From: Hippasteria phrygiana
Lineage: Eukaryota; Echinodermata; Asteroidea; Valvatida; Goniasteridae
NCBI GenBank assembly: GCA_037893225.1
Contig: JAZGUH010000227.1
Coordinates: 248,001-312,000, forward strand
DNA length: 64,000 nt
Direction: 5' to 3'
The position numbers were made by a program, and so were the translations under genes. The notes under the pieces are model-generated. The model made no database searches, was not told where the DNA came from, and saw only the letters and a program-made list of their open reading frames with translations. Positions 21,040 through 29,482 of the stretch are shown piece after piece (the stretch's first letter is position 1; the number at the start of each line of letters is the position of its first letter).

Positions 21040-21232
21040 CAATATCGTACAAAGTATTATTGTCACTCCTTAAATTCGATACAACGGTATTTAAACTATC
21101 CAACAATTCACCCCTTTCAAAACTGGATAATTCACTTCCAAACACAATCAAAGAAATAATAATAATACATGTCAAGAATATCGGTATCATCGAGCGTCGT
21201 AATGACAGAGTAGAGAGAGGTGTGTCTGCCAT
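21035..21232 (-). CDS. small single-pass membrane protein, hypothetical
   Basis: From ATG 21,232 this ORF has 65 codons and sits between polymerase (stop at 21,278) and ATPase (start at 20,973), on the same strand. Residues about 15-33 are strongly hydrophobic (MIPIFLTCIIIISLIVFG) after a basic LRR, as for a single transmembrane helix with a cytosolic N-terminus. The rest is polar. The frame is open upstream to 21,268 but without ATG. I recognise no family. Position and membrane profile make it plausible as a real small gene, but it is not proven. Confidence 0.45.
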   Translation of the reverse strand: MADTPLSTLSLRRSMIPIFLTCIIIISLIVFGSELSSFERGELLDSLNTVVSNLRSDNNTLYDIV

Positions 21233-21277
21233 GACGACCAAGGATAAAATGAGAACAGTACGGCCCAACCTTATACT

Positions 21278-24200
21278 TTATGAACGGTGATAGCCGTACG
21301 GTACGGTATTATAATCATCAAGAATCACTCGTTTGTTGTAAACAACCTTGTAGTCTTTGGAGAGGGATTTCGTTTTGATCTTTTTAGTCTTTGGTTCTCT
21401 GGTAATTTGGTATTGGTTGGTTACTGTTATTGGTGATGCATCTACATTTTTTACCATGTGTACCACCGACTCGTAGTTTATCTGTTGCGCATTCTTGAAG
21501 TTGAGCGTGAACCCTCTGACTTTACAACATGTTTTACCGGTATCTAACTTGTAGGCGTAATTCTTAGGCCCCCCTGAAACAAAACTCTGAATGTGATCTC
21601 CATCCTTTTTGTTTATTTCATTCGTTAGCTCTCCCAGGTAGTCACCCAAAGGGGGATTATATAGCCCTGGTCTGTCGACATAGATCACGCTATCTGTATC
21701 GTAATATAGAACTCTGTCCTGTAGCATTTCTAGTACAGAGTACAATTTCAGTCTAGCATGGGCGGTGGTAAACGCAGCAATAACTACGTTTGTTCTCGGA
21801 TTAGGAGCTACGAATTCTTCGTCATCAGAAAATTTCACTTCTGCAATTTCGTCGTTGAAAAATTGCACGCTATTTACAACCTTGTCGTCTGAATACAGAA
21901 GTTCGTAAAGCCGAGATGGCTCGGTAATCACTTCGGTTTTAGGCATGTTAACTCTCTGACCGAACTTCCCCCAGAAACTATTCAGCATCAACTTGGCCAG
22001 CGCTCTAAGTCCAGGGTTCTTTACAAGTTTTTTACGATCGAGCAAAATTCCCTCTTTTCTTTCATATTCACAAATATAGTTTTGAATATCTTCTTCCGTT
22101 TTACACCACTGGGGTATTCCCGAACTTTCCTGTTTAATCTTCAGAAACGTGTTTATGTATTCTGAGAATAGGCCACCCGATTTAGTGACTGGGTCGTACT
22201 GTTCTCGTCTTTCAAAGTGCCACACAGCATCTATCCGCTGGATGACGTAACCTAACGCAACCGCCTTCTCTACTTCGAGCGTGACGTACGTTCCACTTAG
22301 AGCCCTATCTTCATCACTATGGCGACAAGGAGTCTTTTGTTCAGTTTCAGCACATGTACGACATAAGGGAAACATAAGTTTTCCTACGGCTCTACAGGGG
22401 AGAACAGGATGGTACAGCGAGGTTGGAGGAAGTACTGTGCATTTAATTAACCCATAATACTGCGATATGTCCTGGAAATTGTCGGTTATGATTTTAGGAT
22501 GCCCCACAGGATAAGAACAGTATTTATTGGTATACGGATACAGAGAACAGAAATCCACATACTGGATTTTTTCACCCCCGCTAACCTCATAAAATAATCG
22601 AGTTGCGTTTGTTCGCCCACCATAGAACGCATCCCTAGGGTTAAGCTCACTCAAAGTTGGATCTGTTATTCCTTCTGCTAAGGATTTACGAACGTCTCTC
22701 GTGAAAGACGCATAAAGCTTATCCCATTCACATTCCCACATTTCTACAAATGCAAGCCCCGTCTGTTTTTGAATGAAAGCTTTCTTTTCCATGGTCCTAG
22801 TGTATAATTCGTGCATTGGAATTTGGTACAGGGGGTGAATTGTGTCGGGATGATAACACGAAGAGCACCCGTGAAACCAACACCCGTTCATCTCATATAC
22901 CGAGCTCCCTTCCTCACTGTATCCGTCCATCTTGTATTTTCCTATTTTCAGTTCACCCCCGTTACGAGCATGCAAAATGTGCACCCCCTCCATACGACTC
23001 ATCCAATTCAACCACATGATTGCCTTCTGGGATTGTTTATCCGACGCCTTATAACCATTCGGAGGTAGAACTGCGATTGTATTTCTTTTCAGGAAGTTTC
23101 TGCGGAATATCAGATTACATGCAGCAGCTATTGTGATTGATTGTTTGAACGGGTCAACCCCCGGATCCCTAGGCCCTGTCGAAGATACCTGCATAAACAA
23201 CTTACGAAACTGTATGCAACATCGCCTCAAAATGTCAACATCGCTTACGCAATACGAAAGTAATTCCTCTTGTAAATCAAAAGGTTCATTCTTCTCTTTT
23301 TGATCCCCATACCACGTATTAAATTCTTTTCGTCTCCCCTCTGACATTGAATCGGGGTCATAGTAACTTTCGGCAGGGATTGGTCCTTCGTAGCATTGAT
23401 TGGCCCGCGTGTTGAAGTGATGAGGGAAGAATCCCTTTTTCATTTCGTCTAGCCCGAAAGTAGCAGGTAACTTCGACAGAGCCATGGGCAGGAAATTTAG
23501 CGAGTCTATAATCCTGCGGTTGTATTGAGGAATATCTATCGACATGACCTTCGCACCACTGTACACAACAGAAGGGATACATGCGTTTTCAAACAAAAAC
23601 TCCAGCAGAAAGTATGAATCATAACCCTTGGCATTATGTGCAATAGCGATAGAATGGTCTGTGGTGGGCGACTGAAATAACCACTCACAAAACTGACTTT
23701 GAGTTTTGTCCCCCTTGAACACTACACGCGTTGTACAAAATGGACACCTGTAATCATCAGGCTTTCCCGAACAAATTTCACATACCATTTCTGCTACGCA
23801 TAAGTTTGGAACGTGAGTACCACCATCTTGAGTACATTCAAAGTCAAAAAATATGTACTTCAGCGGCTGCTTTGCTTTCTTTTTCTTTTGCTCTGATTTA
23901 ACCTCATCTTCACACGCTACTGACTCTTCTACAGCAGCGGCGTCCATACACGAGATATCTTCTACAGATTCATTTGTATGAAACGAGGAGTGCATGCCCG
24001 ACTTCTTATCCATTTTATTAATGACCTTTATATAACACTTATGATTAAATGACACCATTTCATTACAGGTGGGGCAGAATTTCTTGGTACAAGAATGCTT
24101 TCCGCGCTTGGCAGTAATGGCGGTACTCACGTAAGCATCACAAACGCTACATCTGTAAAATGACTGACACACGGTATTTTTACCAATCATCCTAGTTTTA

Positions 24201-26062
24201 TGGTTATTGTAACACGTGGCATCTTTGAAATTACGATTACACTCGGGGCAGTGTACCCATGTATCTATTTGGCCAGTCTTGCACCCCACAGAGTAGCATA
24301 ATTTACATGCGATATTGCAAACGTGATTCGTTCGTGCATTATTATACCCCTTCAGACACACTTCGCAGAAATTACTACGATTCAAGAACGCTGACATGGA
24401 TCTGATTACATCGTAATGCCCCCTAGCTAGATGTAAATAGATCGTTCTGGGTTTCTCGGGACCTTTGAAAATGCTGGCGTAACAGTGCTCTCTGGACAAT
24501 ACAATTAATCTATAATTTCCCAATACATCCTGGAACCGTTGGAGCTCTTCGATCCCGCCCAGCGTTCCCTGTCTGATGCCTGCCTTGTTATGCAACTCGG
24601 CGATGAGAGGATCTATGTGTTTAGGTCTGTTTTTGAGAATGTAGGTTAATTCATTACCACTTTGCTCCTGACAGGCTATACCAACCACAATAGCGCGTGC
24701 TAGACAGGTCCCAGTCCCATTATCCCTAATTTTTACAATACTTCTTTTACTAGCCAGAAGTTCTTGGAGTTTTAGGAGACGGGCCGGGGTATTAGTTTTT
24801 CCCCCTTTCTTACATTTCATGTGTACAAAGTGAATCGTAATGGTATCATCAAATCTAATGAACTGATAGCTGTTTAAGACCGTCTGTATTCTATCAAACA
24901 GACGCTCGGCCGTTAAAAGATCCATACGCATAAACGGAAGTGATATGGGAAAATTTAAGACCGGTGAGTTAAACACCATCCGTACCCTATCATCAGGTTC
25001 AACACCTTCCCCTAAACGCTCAATAATACTCTCAAAAATATCCCCTAAAAGTGACATAGCCTCCTGAAGGCTTGCCTCTTCTAAATTCCTAAACTGAATG
25101 TTATAATCGTACGTGTAAGCTTGAAATTTTTTAATATGTTTCTCATTTACACTCACAATTTTGTAGTAGTCAGTTGGCGCTGCATGTCTGAGTCGCTTGC
25201 GTGGTCGCTCGTCATCCCCGCTCCATTCCGACTCGGAATCATCTCCGCTACCCCCCACGTTACCCGGTCCGGAAGACCCCTCTCCGCTCGTACCTGGCTG
25301 CTCCCCCACGCTGACACGCCCATAGCCAACCTGGGTAGGCCCCACAGCTGCTCCTTCACTGGTTCCCGGCTGCCCCCCACTGGTTCCCGGCTGGTCCCCC
25401 ACACTGACACACCCGTAACTGTTCATGTCGCTCACATAATTACAGGGGGGTGATGGCGGCTCAGTGGTCTGTGTCCAGGTTTTCCTAGACTCGTCCCAGC
25501 TTACGTGGACTTCTTCGTCCTCTGAATATGCACAGGCCTGTTCCCATTCCGCATGAATTTCATCAAGCAGGGCTTCCACGGTATCATCGATGTACTCGAG
25601 CGGTGGTGTCGAAACGAGGTCTTCATCAACTCCGTGTGGTGGCTCGGTAGTGGCAACATCACCCATCTGAGTCCAAGTTTCCTCAAACTCGTTCCAGCTC
25701 ACGTACGCGTCCCCGTCAAAGAAATATGCGGAGGGCTGCTCCAATCCCTCTAAAATTTCAGCGGGTAGAATGTCCAGATTATCACCAGACCCGCCGTAGT
25801 ATGGGGGCAAATTATCATTGCCGCTTTCATCATACCCCTCCACCAGATGCGCACAGGGCCATTGCTCTTCCCTATCCACCAGAAGCTCGACGGCCAGATT
25901 ACCACCTGGCTGAATGTCTTCGCCATGATCATTCACATTCTCGAGCTCTTGCATGCGTTGCAAGATGGCACATTTTTCATCAGTAGATAGCACAAAAAAA
26001 CTGAGACAGACCTGGCAATCGGCCATAGAAAACGAACCAACATCAGATATTCTAAAGAACAT
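21278..26062 (-). CDS. polB: protein-primed family B DNA polymerase (complete, right arm)
   Basis: A 1,594-residue polymerase that copies linear DNA from a terminal-protein primer. Residues 1-300 are acidic and low-complexity, with a duplicated module (AYVSWNEFEETWTQ and VHVSWDESRKTWTQ) and a basic PRKRLRH near 300. Around 445-552 there is an OTU-like pattern (DNGTGTCLARA with C453, and GHYDVI with H549). Residues 566-676 hold many Cys/His pairs, zinc-finger-like. Exonuclease motifs are FDFE (D740, E742), HNAKGYD (809-815) and YCVSDVD (937-943). Polymerase motif A is DFCSLYP (1170-1176), motif B has N1361 in LMLNSFWGKFG, and motif C is YDTDS (D1455, D1457). All catalytic residues are present. 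The start is ATG 26,062; ATG 26,026 is an alternative. The last 345 codons lie in the unique centre. Confidence 0.93.
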   Translation of the reverse strand: MFFRISDVGSFSMADCQVCLSFFVLSTDEKCAILQRMQELENVNDHGEDIQPGGNLAVELLVDREEQWPCAHLVEGYDESGNDNLPPYYGGSGDNLDILPAEILEGLEQPSAYFFDGDAYVSWNEFEETWTQMGDVATTEPPHGVDEDLVSTPPLEYIDDTVEALLDEIHAEWEQACAYSEDEEVHVSWDESRKTWTQTTEPPSPPCNYVSDMNSYGCVSVGDQPGTSGGQPGTSEGAAVGPTQVGYGRVSVGEQPGTSGEGSSGPGNVGGSGDDSESEWSGDDERPRKRLRHAAPTDYYKIVSVNEKHIKKFQAYTYDYNIQFRNLEEASLQEAMSLLGDIFESIIERLGEGVEPDDRVRMVFNSPVLNFPISLPFMRMDLLTAERLFDRIQTVLNSYQFIRFDDTITIHFVHMKCKKGGKTNTPARLLKLQELLASKRSIVKIRDNGTGTCLARAIVVGIACQEQSGNELTYILKNRPKHIDPLIAELHNKAGIRQGTLGGIEELQRFQDVLGNYRLIVLSREHCYASIFKGPEKPRTIYLHLARGHYDVIRSMSAFLNRSNFCEVCLKGYNNARTNHVCNIACKLCYSVGCKTGQIDTWVHCPECNRNFKDATCYNNHKTRMIGKNTVCQSFYRCSVCDAYVSTAITAKRGKHSCTKKFCPTCNEMVSFNHKCYIKVINKMDKKSGMHSSFHTNESVEDISCMDAAAVEESVACEDEVKSEQKKKKAKQPLKYIFFDFECTQDGGTHVPNLCVAEMVCEICSGKPDDYRCPFCTTRVVFKGDKTQSQFCEWLFQSPTTDHSIAIAHNAKGYDSYFLLEFLFENACIPSVVYSGAKVMSIDIPQYNRRIIDSLNFLPMALSKLPATFGLDEMKKGFFPHHFNTRANQCYEGPIPAESYYDPDSMSEGRRKEFNTWYGDQKEKNEPFDLQEELLSYCVSDVDILRRCCIQFRKLFMQVSSTGPRDPGVDPFKQSITIAAACNLIFRRNFLKRNTIAVLPPNGYKASDKQSQKAIMWLNWMSRMEGVHILHARNGGELKIGKYKMDGYSEEGSSVYEMNGCWFHGCSSCYHPDTIHPLYQIPMHELYTRTMEKKAFIQKQTGLAFVEMWECEWDKLYASFTRDVRKSLAEGITDPTLSELNPRDAFYGGRTNATRLFYEVSGGEKIQYVDFCSLYPYTNKYCSYPVGHPKIITDNFQDISQYYGLIKCTVLPPTSLYHPVLPCRAVGKLMFPLCRTCAETEQKTPCRHSDEDRALSGTYVTLEVEKAVALGYVIQRIDAVWHFERREQYDPVTKSGGLFSEYINTFLKIKQESSGIPQWCKTEEDIQNYICEYERKEGILLDRKKLVKNPGLRALAKLMLNSFWGKFGQRVNMPKTEVITEPSRLYELLYSDDKVVNSVQFFNDEIAEVKFSDDEEFVAPNPRTNVVIAAFTTAHARLKLYSVLEMLQDRVLYYDTDSVIYVDRPGLYNPPLGDYLGELTNEINKKDGDHIQSFVSGGPKNYAYKLDTGKTCCKVRGFTLNFKNAQQINYESVVHMVKNVDASPITVTNQYQITREPKTKKIKTKSLSKDYKVVYNKRVILDDYNTVPYGYHRS

Positions 26063-26169
26063 GGTGATGAGAGTGGTGGTGGTGTTGAGGATATCTACAA
26101 CAATCGGTGCGGCGCGAATTCAAGCAGTAAAAACTGTTGTTGTTCTTTTTTTGCTAGCTGGCTACTCCT

Positions 26170-26175
26170 CTTATA
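26170..26175 (-). promoter_or_regulatory. TATA-like box of complete polymerase gene
   Basis: TATAAG on the minus strand, 108 bp upstream of ATG 26,062, mirroring the left arm. Confidence 0.4.
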
Positions 26176-26187
26176 CACCAGAACATA

Positions 26188-26215
26188 GGACCTAAGAATC
26201 TTTAGTGGACTCATT
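26188..26215. repeat. internal inverted copy of terminal motif, right arm
   Basis: Mirror of 16,130-16,157. With the right end of the element it encloses the Death-domain-like and 76-residue genes. Confidence 0.7.
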
Positions 26216-26607
26216 TACATAAGCCCCGATAAGATTCAATTACATCCGCTGAAACAAAGGCGGACACGATACCCCCCAATAATAAAGTAAACAGGACTAA
26301 TAAGTATAAACAAGAGGGCAGCAACGCCCCGAGGGTTCATGAACCACCCAAGACGGTGCTCAAGCTTGCTCAGATTTATTACGTTTTTGAGGGCGAAAAT
26401 GAAGTTTGATTTCGGAAAAACTATATTCAAAATGATGGTTAAGATTTATAACGATCACTAGAACCCTAGAAATACAAAATATCAGTGGGGAAAGATATGA
26501 TTTTATGGGGGGTCTTGTCATGAAAAACACCTGATTGTTCGAAATAGGATCTTCTCAGACTATAGTTACACAGGGGGGATTTTACAGTTCTGTTTTCCGG
26601 GTAGGGG

Positions 26608-26775
26608 CCGGTCAAGCCTAATGGGGTCCAGGATGTGTACACACGGATTATCTAAGTGTTGGTCCGGTCAAGCCTAATGGGGTCCAGGATGTGCACACAC
26701 GGATTATCTAAGTGTTGGTCCGGTCAAGCCTAATGGGGTCCAGGATGTGCACACACGGATTATCTAAGTGTTGGT
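26608..26775. repeat. 56-bp iterons, right arm
   Basis: Three inverse 56-bp units between the 76-residue gene and the polymerase gene. Here they occur without the larger duplication found in the left arm. Confidence 0.8.
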
Positions 26776-26852
26776 AAACAGCCGTTGAACACCGTTCAAT
26801 GAAGGGGAAACATTAGAGTCCTTCCCCGCACAATTTAGAATCCACCTTTGTC

Positions 26853-26859
26853 TATAAAA
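26853..26859 (+). promoter_or_regulatory. TATA box of 76-residue gene, right arm
   Basis: TATAAAA, 47 bp upstream of ATG 26,906. The short implied leader and the short 3' UTR resemble a histone gene layout. Confidence 0.6.
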
Positions 26860-26905
26860 CCTCCCACAATCAGCTTCTCCAGACATACTCCAGACATCCT
26901 ACATC

Positions 26906-27136
26906 ATGGACACCTTTTGTATTGAGGACCTATTTTCGGCAGGCATTGTTGAAGATAAACTCTGGAAATATGAGGAAGAAGTGAAGCTTAGATTTCCAGT
27001 GGGCTACTTGGAATTCTGCAGGTGGGAGATTAACCAGATGTTCAAGGATCTTCTAGCCAAAGGGGTGGTCAGCGTAGACAAGAGAATATCGTTTCGGAAG
27101 GCGAGGTGGCTTTATCGACGGTACGGAAACCCGTAG
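26906..27136 (+). CDS. 76-residue protein of unknown function with histone-type mRNA end
   Basis: The ORF starts MDTFCIEDLF and ends LYRRYGNP. It is preceded by TATAAAA at 47 bp and followed, 31 nt after the stop, by a histone-type stem-loop and downstream element. The gene thus looks built to make a short, non-polyadenylated, S-phase-type mRNA. The protein is mixed-charge, with predicted helices (KLWKYEEEVKLRF, YLEFCRWEINQMFKDLLAKG) and a basic end. It has no Cys/His cluster, signal or membrane segment. I do not recognise the family. Two identical copies, one per arm, lie divergent from the polymerase gene. A role early in replication is only inferred from the mRNA end. Confidence 0.6.
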   Translation: MDTFCIEDLFSAGIVEDKLWKYEEEVKLRFPVGYLEFCRWEINQMFKDLLAKGVVSVDKRISFRKARWLYRRYGNP

Positions 27137-27167
27137 GCCCCCATAGACCGTTCATCAAAAACCAACC

Positions 27168-27183
27168 GGTCCTTTTAAGGGCC
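27168..27183 (+). promoter_or_regulatory. histone-type 3' stem-loop
   Basis: GGTCCTTTTAAGGGCC can form a 6-bp stem (one G-T pair) with loop TTTA. This is the size and layout of the histone mRNA stem-loop bound by SLBP. It is followed directly by ACCACA, also typical. Confidence 0.8.
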
Positions 27184-27193
27184 ACCACATATT

Positions 27194-27205
27194 CAAGAAA
27201 GAGAG
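27194..27205 (+). promoter_or_regulatory. histone downstream element (U7-type)
   Basis: CAAGAAAGAGAG starts 10 nt after the stem-loop. CAAGAAAGA is the downstream element known from sea urchin histone genes, where it pairs with U7 snRNA. The left-arm mirror is at 14,796-14,807. Confidence 0.8.
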
Positions 27206-27295
27206 ATTTCCATTCTGTTGCGTTCATTATATTTCTTCTCGCAGCAAGACAGCATTACATCCCGAGATCGACATCGATGATTCTTATGTAAGTAC

Positions 27296-27319
27296 AATAA
27301 ACCAGTCCTTTTCGGGACT
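27296..27319 (+). terminator. AATAAA followed by a second histone-like hairpin
   Basis: AATAAA at 27,296-27,301 is followed by AGTCCTTTTCGGGACT (27,304-27,319), again a 6-bp stem (one G-T pair) with a TTTC loop. No downstream purine element is seen. It may be a back-up or older 3' end. On the other strand the hairpin would carry a GAAA tetraloop after the Death-domain-like gene. Confidence 0.45.
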
Positions 27320-27360
27320 ATAACTTCAACCACATCTCGACCATGAATTTTCCCCTTTGG

Positions 27361-27723
27361 TTATGCGCTCGGTAACAAAAATTCATAAGCGCTGTGAGTT
27401 ATATTACATTGTTGACAAACGGAAATAATCCTGTCTATCGTGGCATTTCGGTACAGGCGTTGTTTCCACTGGATTAGCGCGCTAAAACATTGCGCCCAAT
27501 CGTTATATCTGTTTTCTTCCTTGTGTTTAAAAATGTCTGCGTTTGAAGATCCTAGAGCATACATGACCATCTCCCATGGTTGTCGACATCCCAATTTTAA
27601 AGCTACGTGATCGCTTTCTTTCAAGAGATTATGAGCAAGCTGACTCAACTGAAACTCCGTTGGTAACGTAGATAAATGGCTCATTCGTTGAAAGGGGTCA
27701 GGCTCGATTCCGGAGTCTTCCAT
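27361..27723 (-). CDS. Death-domain-like protein, right-arm copy
   Basis: Mirror of the ORF at 14,278-14,640, differing by one residue near the C-terminus (Tyr here, His there). The open frame extends upstream to ATG 27,891, but a TATA-like box at 27,780-27,785 favours ATG 27,723 (120 residues). It is the outermost gene at the right end and converges on the 76-residue gene. Its Death-fold assignment rests on pattern (LGCRQPWEMVMYALG, then WKQRLYRNATID) and would need a profile search. Capture from a host gene is the likely origin. Confidence 0.6.
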   Translation of the reverse strand: MEDSGIEPDPFQRMSHLSTLPTEFQLSQLAHNLLKESDHVALKLGCRQPWEMVMYALGSSNADIFKHKEENRYNDWAQCFSALIQWKQRLYRNATIDRIISVCQQCNITHSAYEFLLPSA

Positions 27724-27894
27724 CTTGATTTGAGGTTGATAAATTGCTAAATGACGTAGTCGGCTCGAAACAGTTACTGTATATATGTTTCTAAATTCAT
27801 TGCACTCTGATCGGTCGATTTTTAGGCTCTCACAATTTATATCCTGTCCTATAGATATTCTCAGGTTTTTTTCCTCCAAGGTTATGCACATACC

Positions 27895-28226
27895 CTGTCT
27901 GATAAATATTTCTAGGTTCTACACTGTCCTATAGAGATTCCTAGGTCCTACGCTGTCCTATTAAGATTCTTACGCTGTCCTATCAAGATTTTTAGGTTCC
28001 TTTTGTTTTTCCTTTAATTATGCTAATTAGTCCCCTAAAGATTCTTAGGTTCTGTCCTATTAAGATTCTTACGTCCTACGCTGTCCTATCAAGATTTTTA
28101 GGTTTCTTATGTTTTTTCTGTTTTTTTTATTTAAATTTTTTTTTTTTTTTGATTTTATGCTAATTAGTCCCCTAAAGATTCTTAGGTGCCTTTTGTTTTT
28201 CCTGTTATTATGCTAATGAGTCCACT
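27895..28226. repeat. subterminal repeat array, right
   Basis: Inverse copy of the left subterminal array, with the same AAGAATCTTTAGGGGACT and GGACAGCGTAGG units. Confidence 0.75.
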
Positions 28227-28245
28227 ATAGACCCAACACACTACT

Positions 28246-28251
28246 GGTGTA
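28246..28251. repeat. target-site duplication GGTGTA, right
   Basis: Matches 13,751-13,756 exactly. Sequence similarity between the two arms stops at this border. Confidence 0.85.
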
Positions 28252-29482
28252 GCAGGGTACTATTTATGAGATAATACATATGTACAAAGGTACTCCATTC
28301 TTTGTCAAAGCACAAGATCTAGAGGTTTCAGTAGTTACAATGTACATGTAGTACAAAAATATATCATGCAAATTAACCCACAAATAATGTTTTTAAGAAA
28401 CACTGGCCAGTCAAAACAAGCTGTTTAACATGAAATTCTAGTCAAATTGAAACCTCCAAGAAAATAAACAAAAGTTGATACATACAAATAATTGTACATG
28501 TATATACAAACATGAAAAAAACATGAATTGTATGAATTTTTAACACAGAATTTTCACTGTCATAAAAACCAATATGTTGACATTTCTTCATAGAATTGCT
28601 ATAAAGGGAAGAGTATCTAGTAACAAGGCAAGAAAGCTGTCTGATATAAATTCAAGTCATAAAATTCCTATGGTTCACTGCTGTTCAGGGAGTGCCGAAT
28701 AGTGACACTGGGTTATGCACATGCGCTAGTTTTTTTTCTCCCAGAGGTCACAACAAATTATGCATTCATGCGTGTGACCTCTTAACTTTTTGTTGGTTGC
28801 ATTCTCGGTAAAACAAATGTCTATTCTTAAATGACTCAGCAAGTTTCACTATCCCTATTTGTACTGAGCAAATTGGGGTGAAAAAACTTAGTATTTTGTG
28901 ATTTTGACGGGAGTTTTTTACATTGTTCGTAAGAAGGCATTTATGAATGGGGATAAAAATGTAACGACCCGGTCTTTACCAGTCAATAATAACCACCGAT
29001 CTCCATTATACAGACTGGATAGGACACCGCGTCAAAACGCCGTCCCGTGTGCCACAGTACCTCAAAATGGATTAACAGAACGTACAAATGTACTTTAACC
29101 AACTGCGACTGGAAATACGACTGGTGAACACGGTCCGCCATTTTGTGGAGTAAAAAATTTGGTTCTACAAAATGGCGAACCGTTATTCGTCACGAAATTA
29201 AACAAAAACCGCGCAATTTGAAGAGATAGTTATGTGAATCTTTATAGTCTACTTTTAAAGAAAGCTTCCCAACCATATCCATATCCATTACAGTTTTATA
29301 GCCCAAATTGCAAAATCCAAAGCAATGTGTCCCTTTAATGCACAGAAACGAAACTTCTTAGATAACACAAATAGAATAAAGAAATTTATACATAGGGCGG
29401 TCCCTTATAACATACTAATTGGCATTCTAATATGATTGTCCTGTTAACTACAGTATGTGTGGGTGGGTGTGTATTGATACCA
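28252..29482. other. no gene; fragment of a dispersed repeat
   Basis: AT-rich DNA. At about 28,951-29,010 there is a half-copy of the GTGATGACCxGGTCTTTACC repeat family (ACGACCCGGTCTTTACC followed by AGTCAATAATAACC). Confidence 0.45.

Larger units (their letters stand above)
13757..28245. mobile_element. palindromic Polinton/Maverick-type element (14.5 kb)
   Basis: The element starts AGTAGTGTGTTGGG and ends CCCAACACACTACT, with GGTGTA on both sides. AG ends, a 6-bp duplication, a protein-primed family B DNA polymerase and a packaging-type ATPase are all known Polinton hallmarks. Unusually, the element is a palindrome: 13,757-20,031 is repeated in inverse at 22,314-28,245, leaving a 2,282-bp centre. 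Integrase, protease and capsid genes are absent. I see only a few differences between arms: a 344-bp tandem duplication in the left arm, a 1-bp indel and one substitution in the Death-domain-like gene. Formation or homogenisation is therefore recent. Family placement is firm; the origin as a snap-back replication product is inference. Confidence 0.9.
22314..28245 (-). repeat. right arm of the giant inverted repeat
   Basis: This 5,932-bp inverse copy of 13,757-20,031 is shorter only because it has a single copy of a unit duplicated in the left arm. Its polymerase gene continues into the centre and is complete. Confidence 0.95.

Noticed and set aside
21035..21268. 77-codon version of the small membrane ORF
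   Set aside because: The first codon would be TTG; the first ATG is at 21,232, so I used 65 codons.
13757..28245. Palindrome as a simple assembly artefact
   Set aside because: The outer flanks differ, carry the same 6-bp duplication, and the arms differ by a 344-bp duplication and point changes; the junction has microhomologies. An artefact is still possible until long reads are checked.
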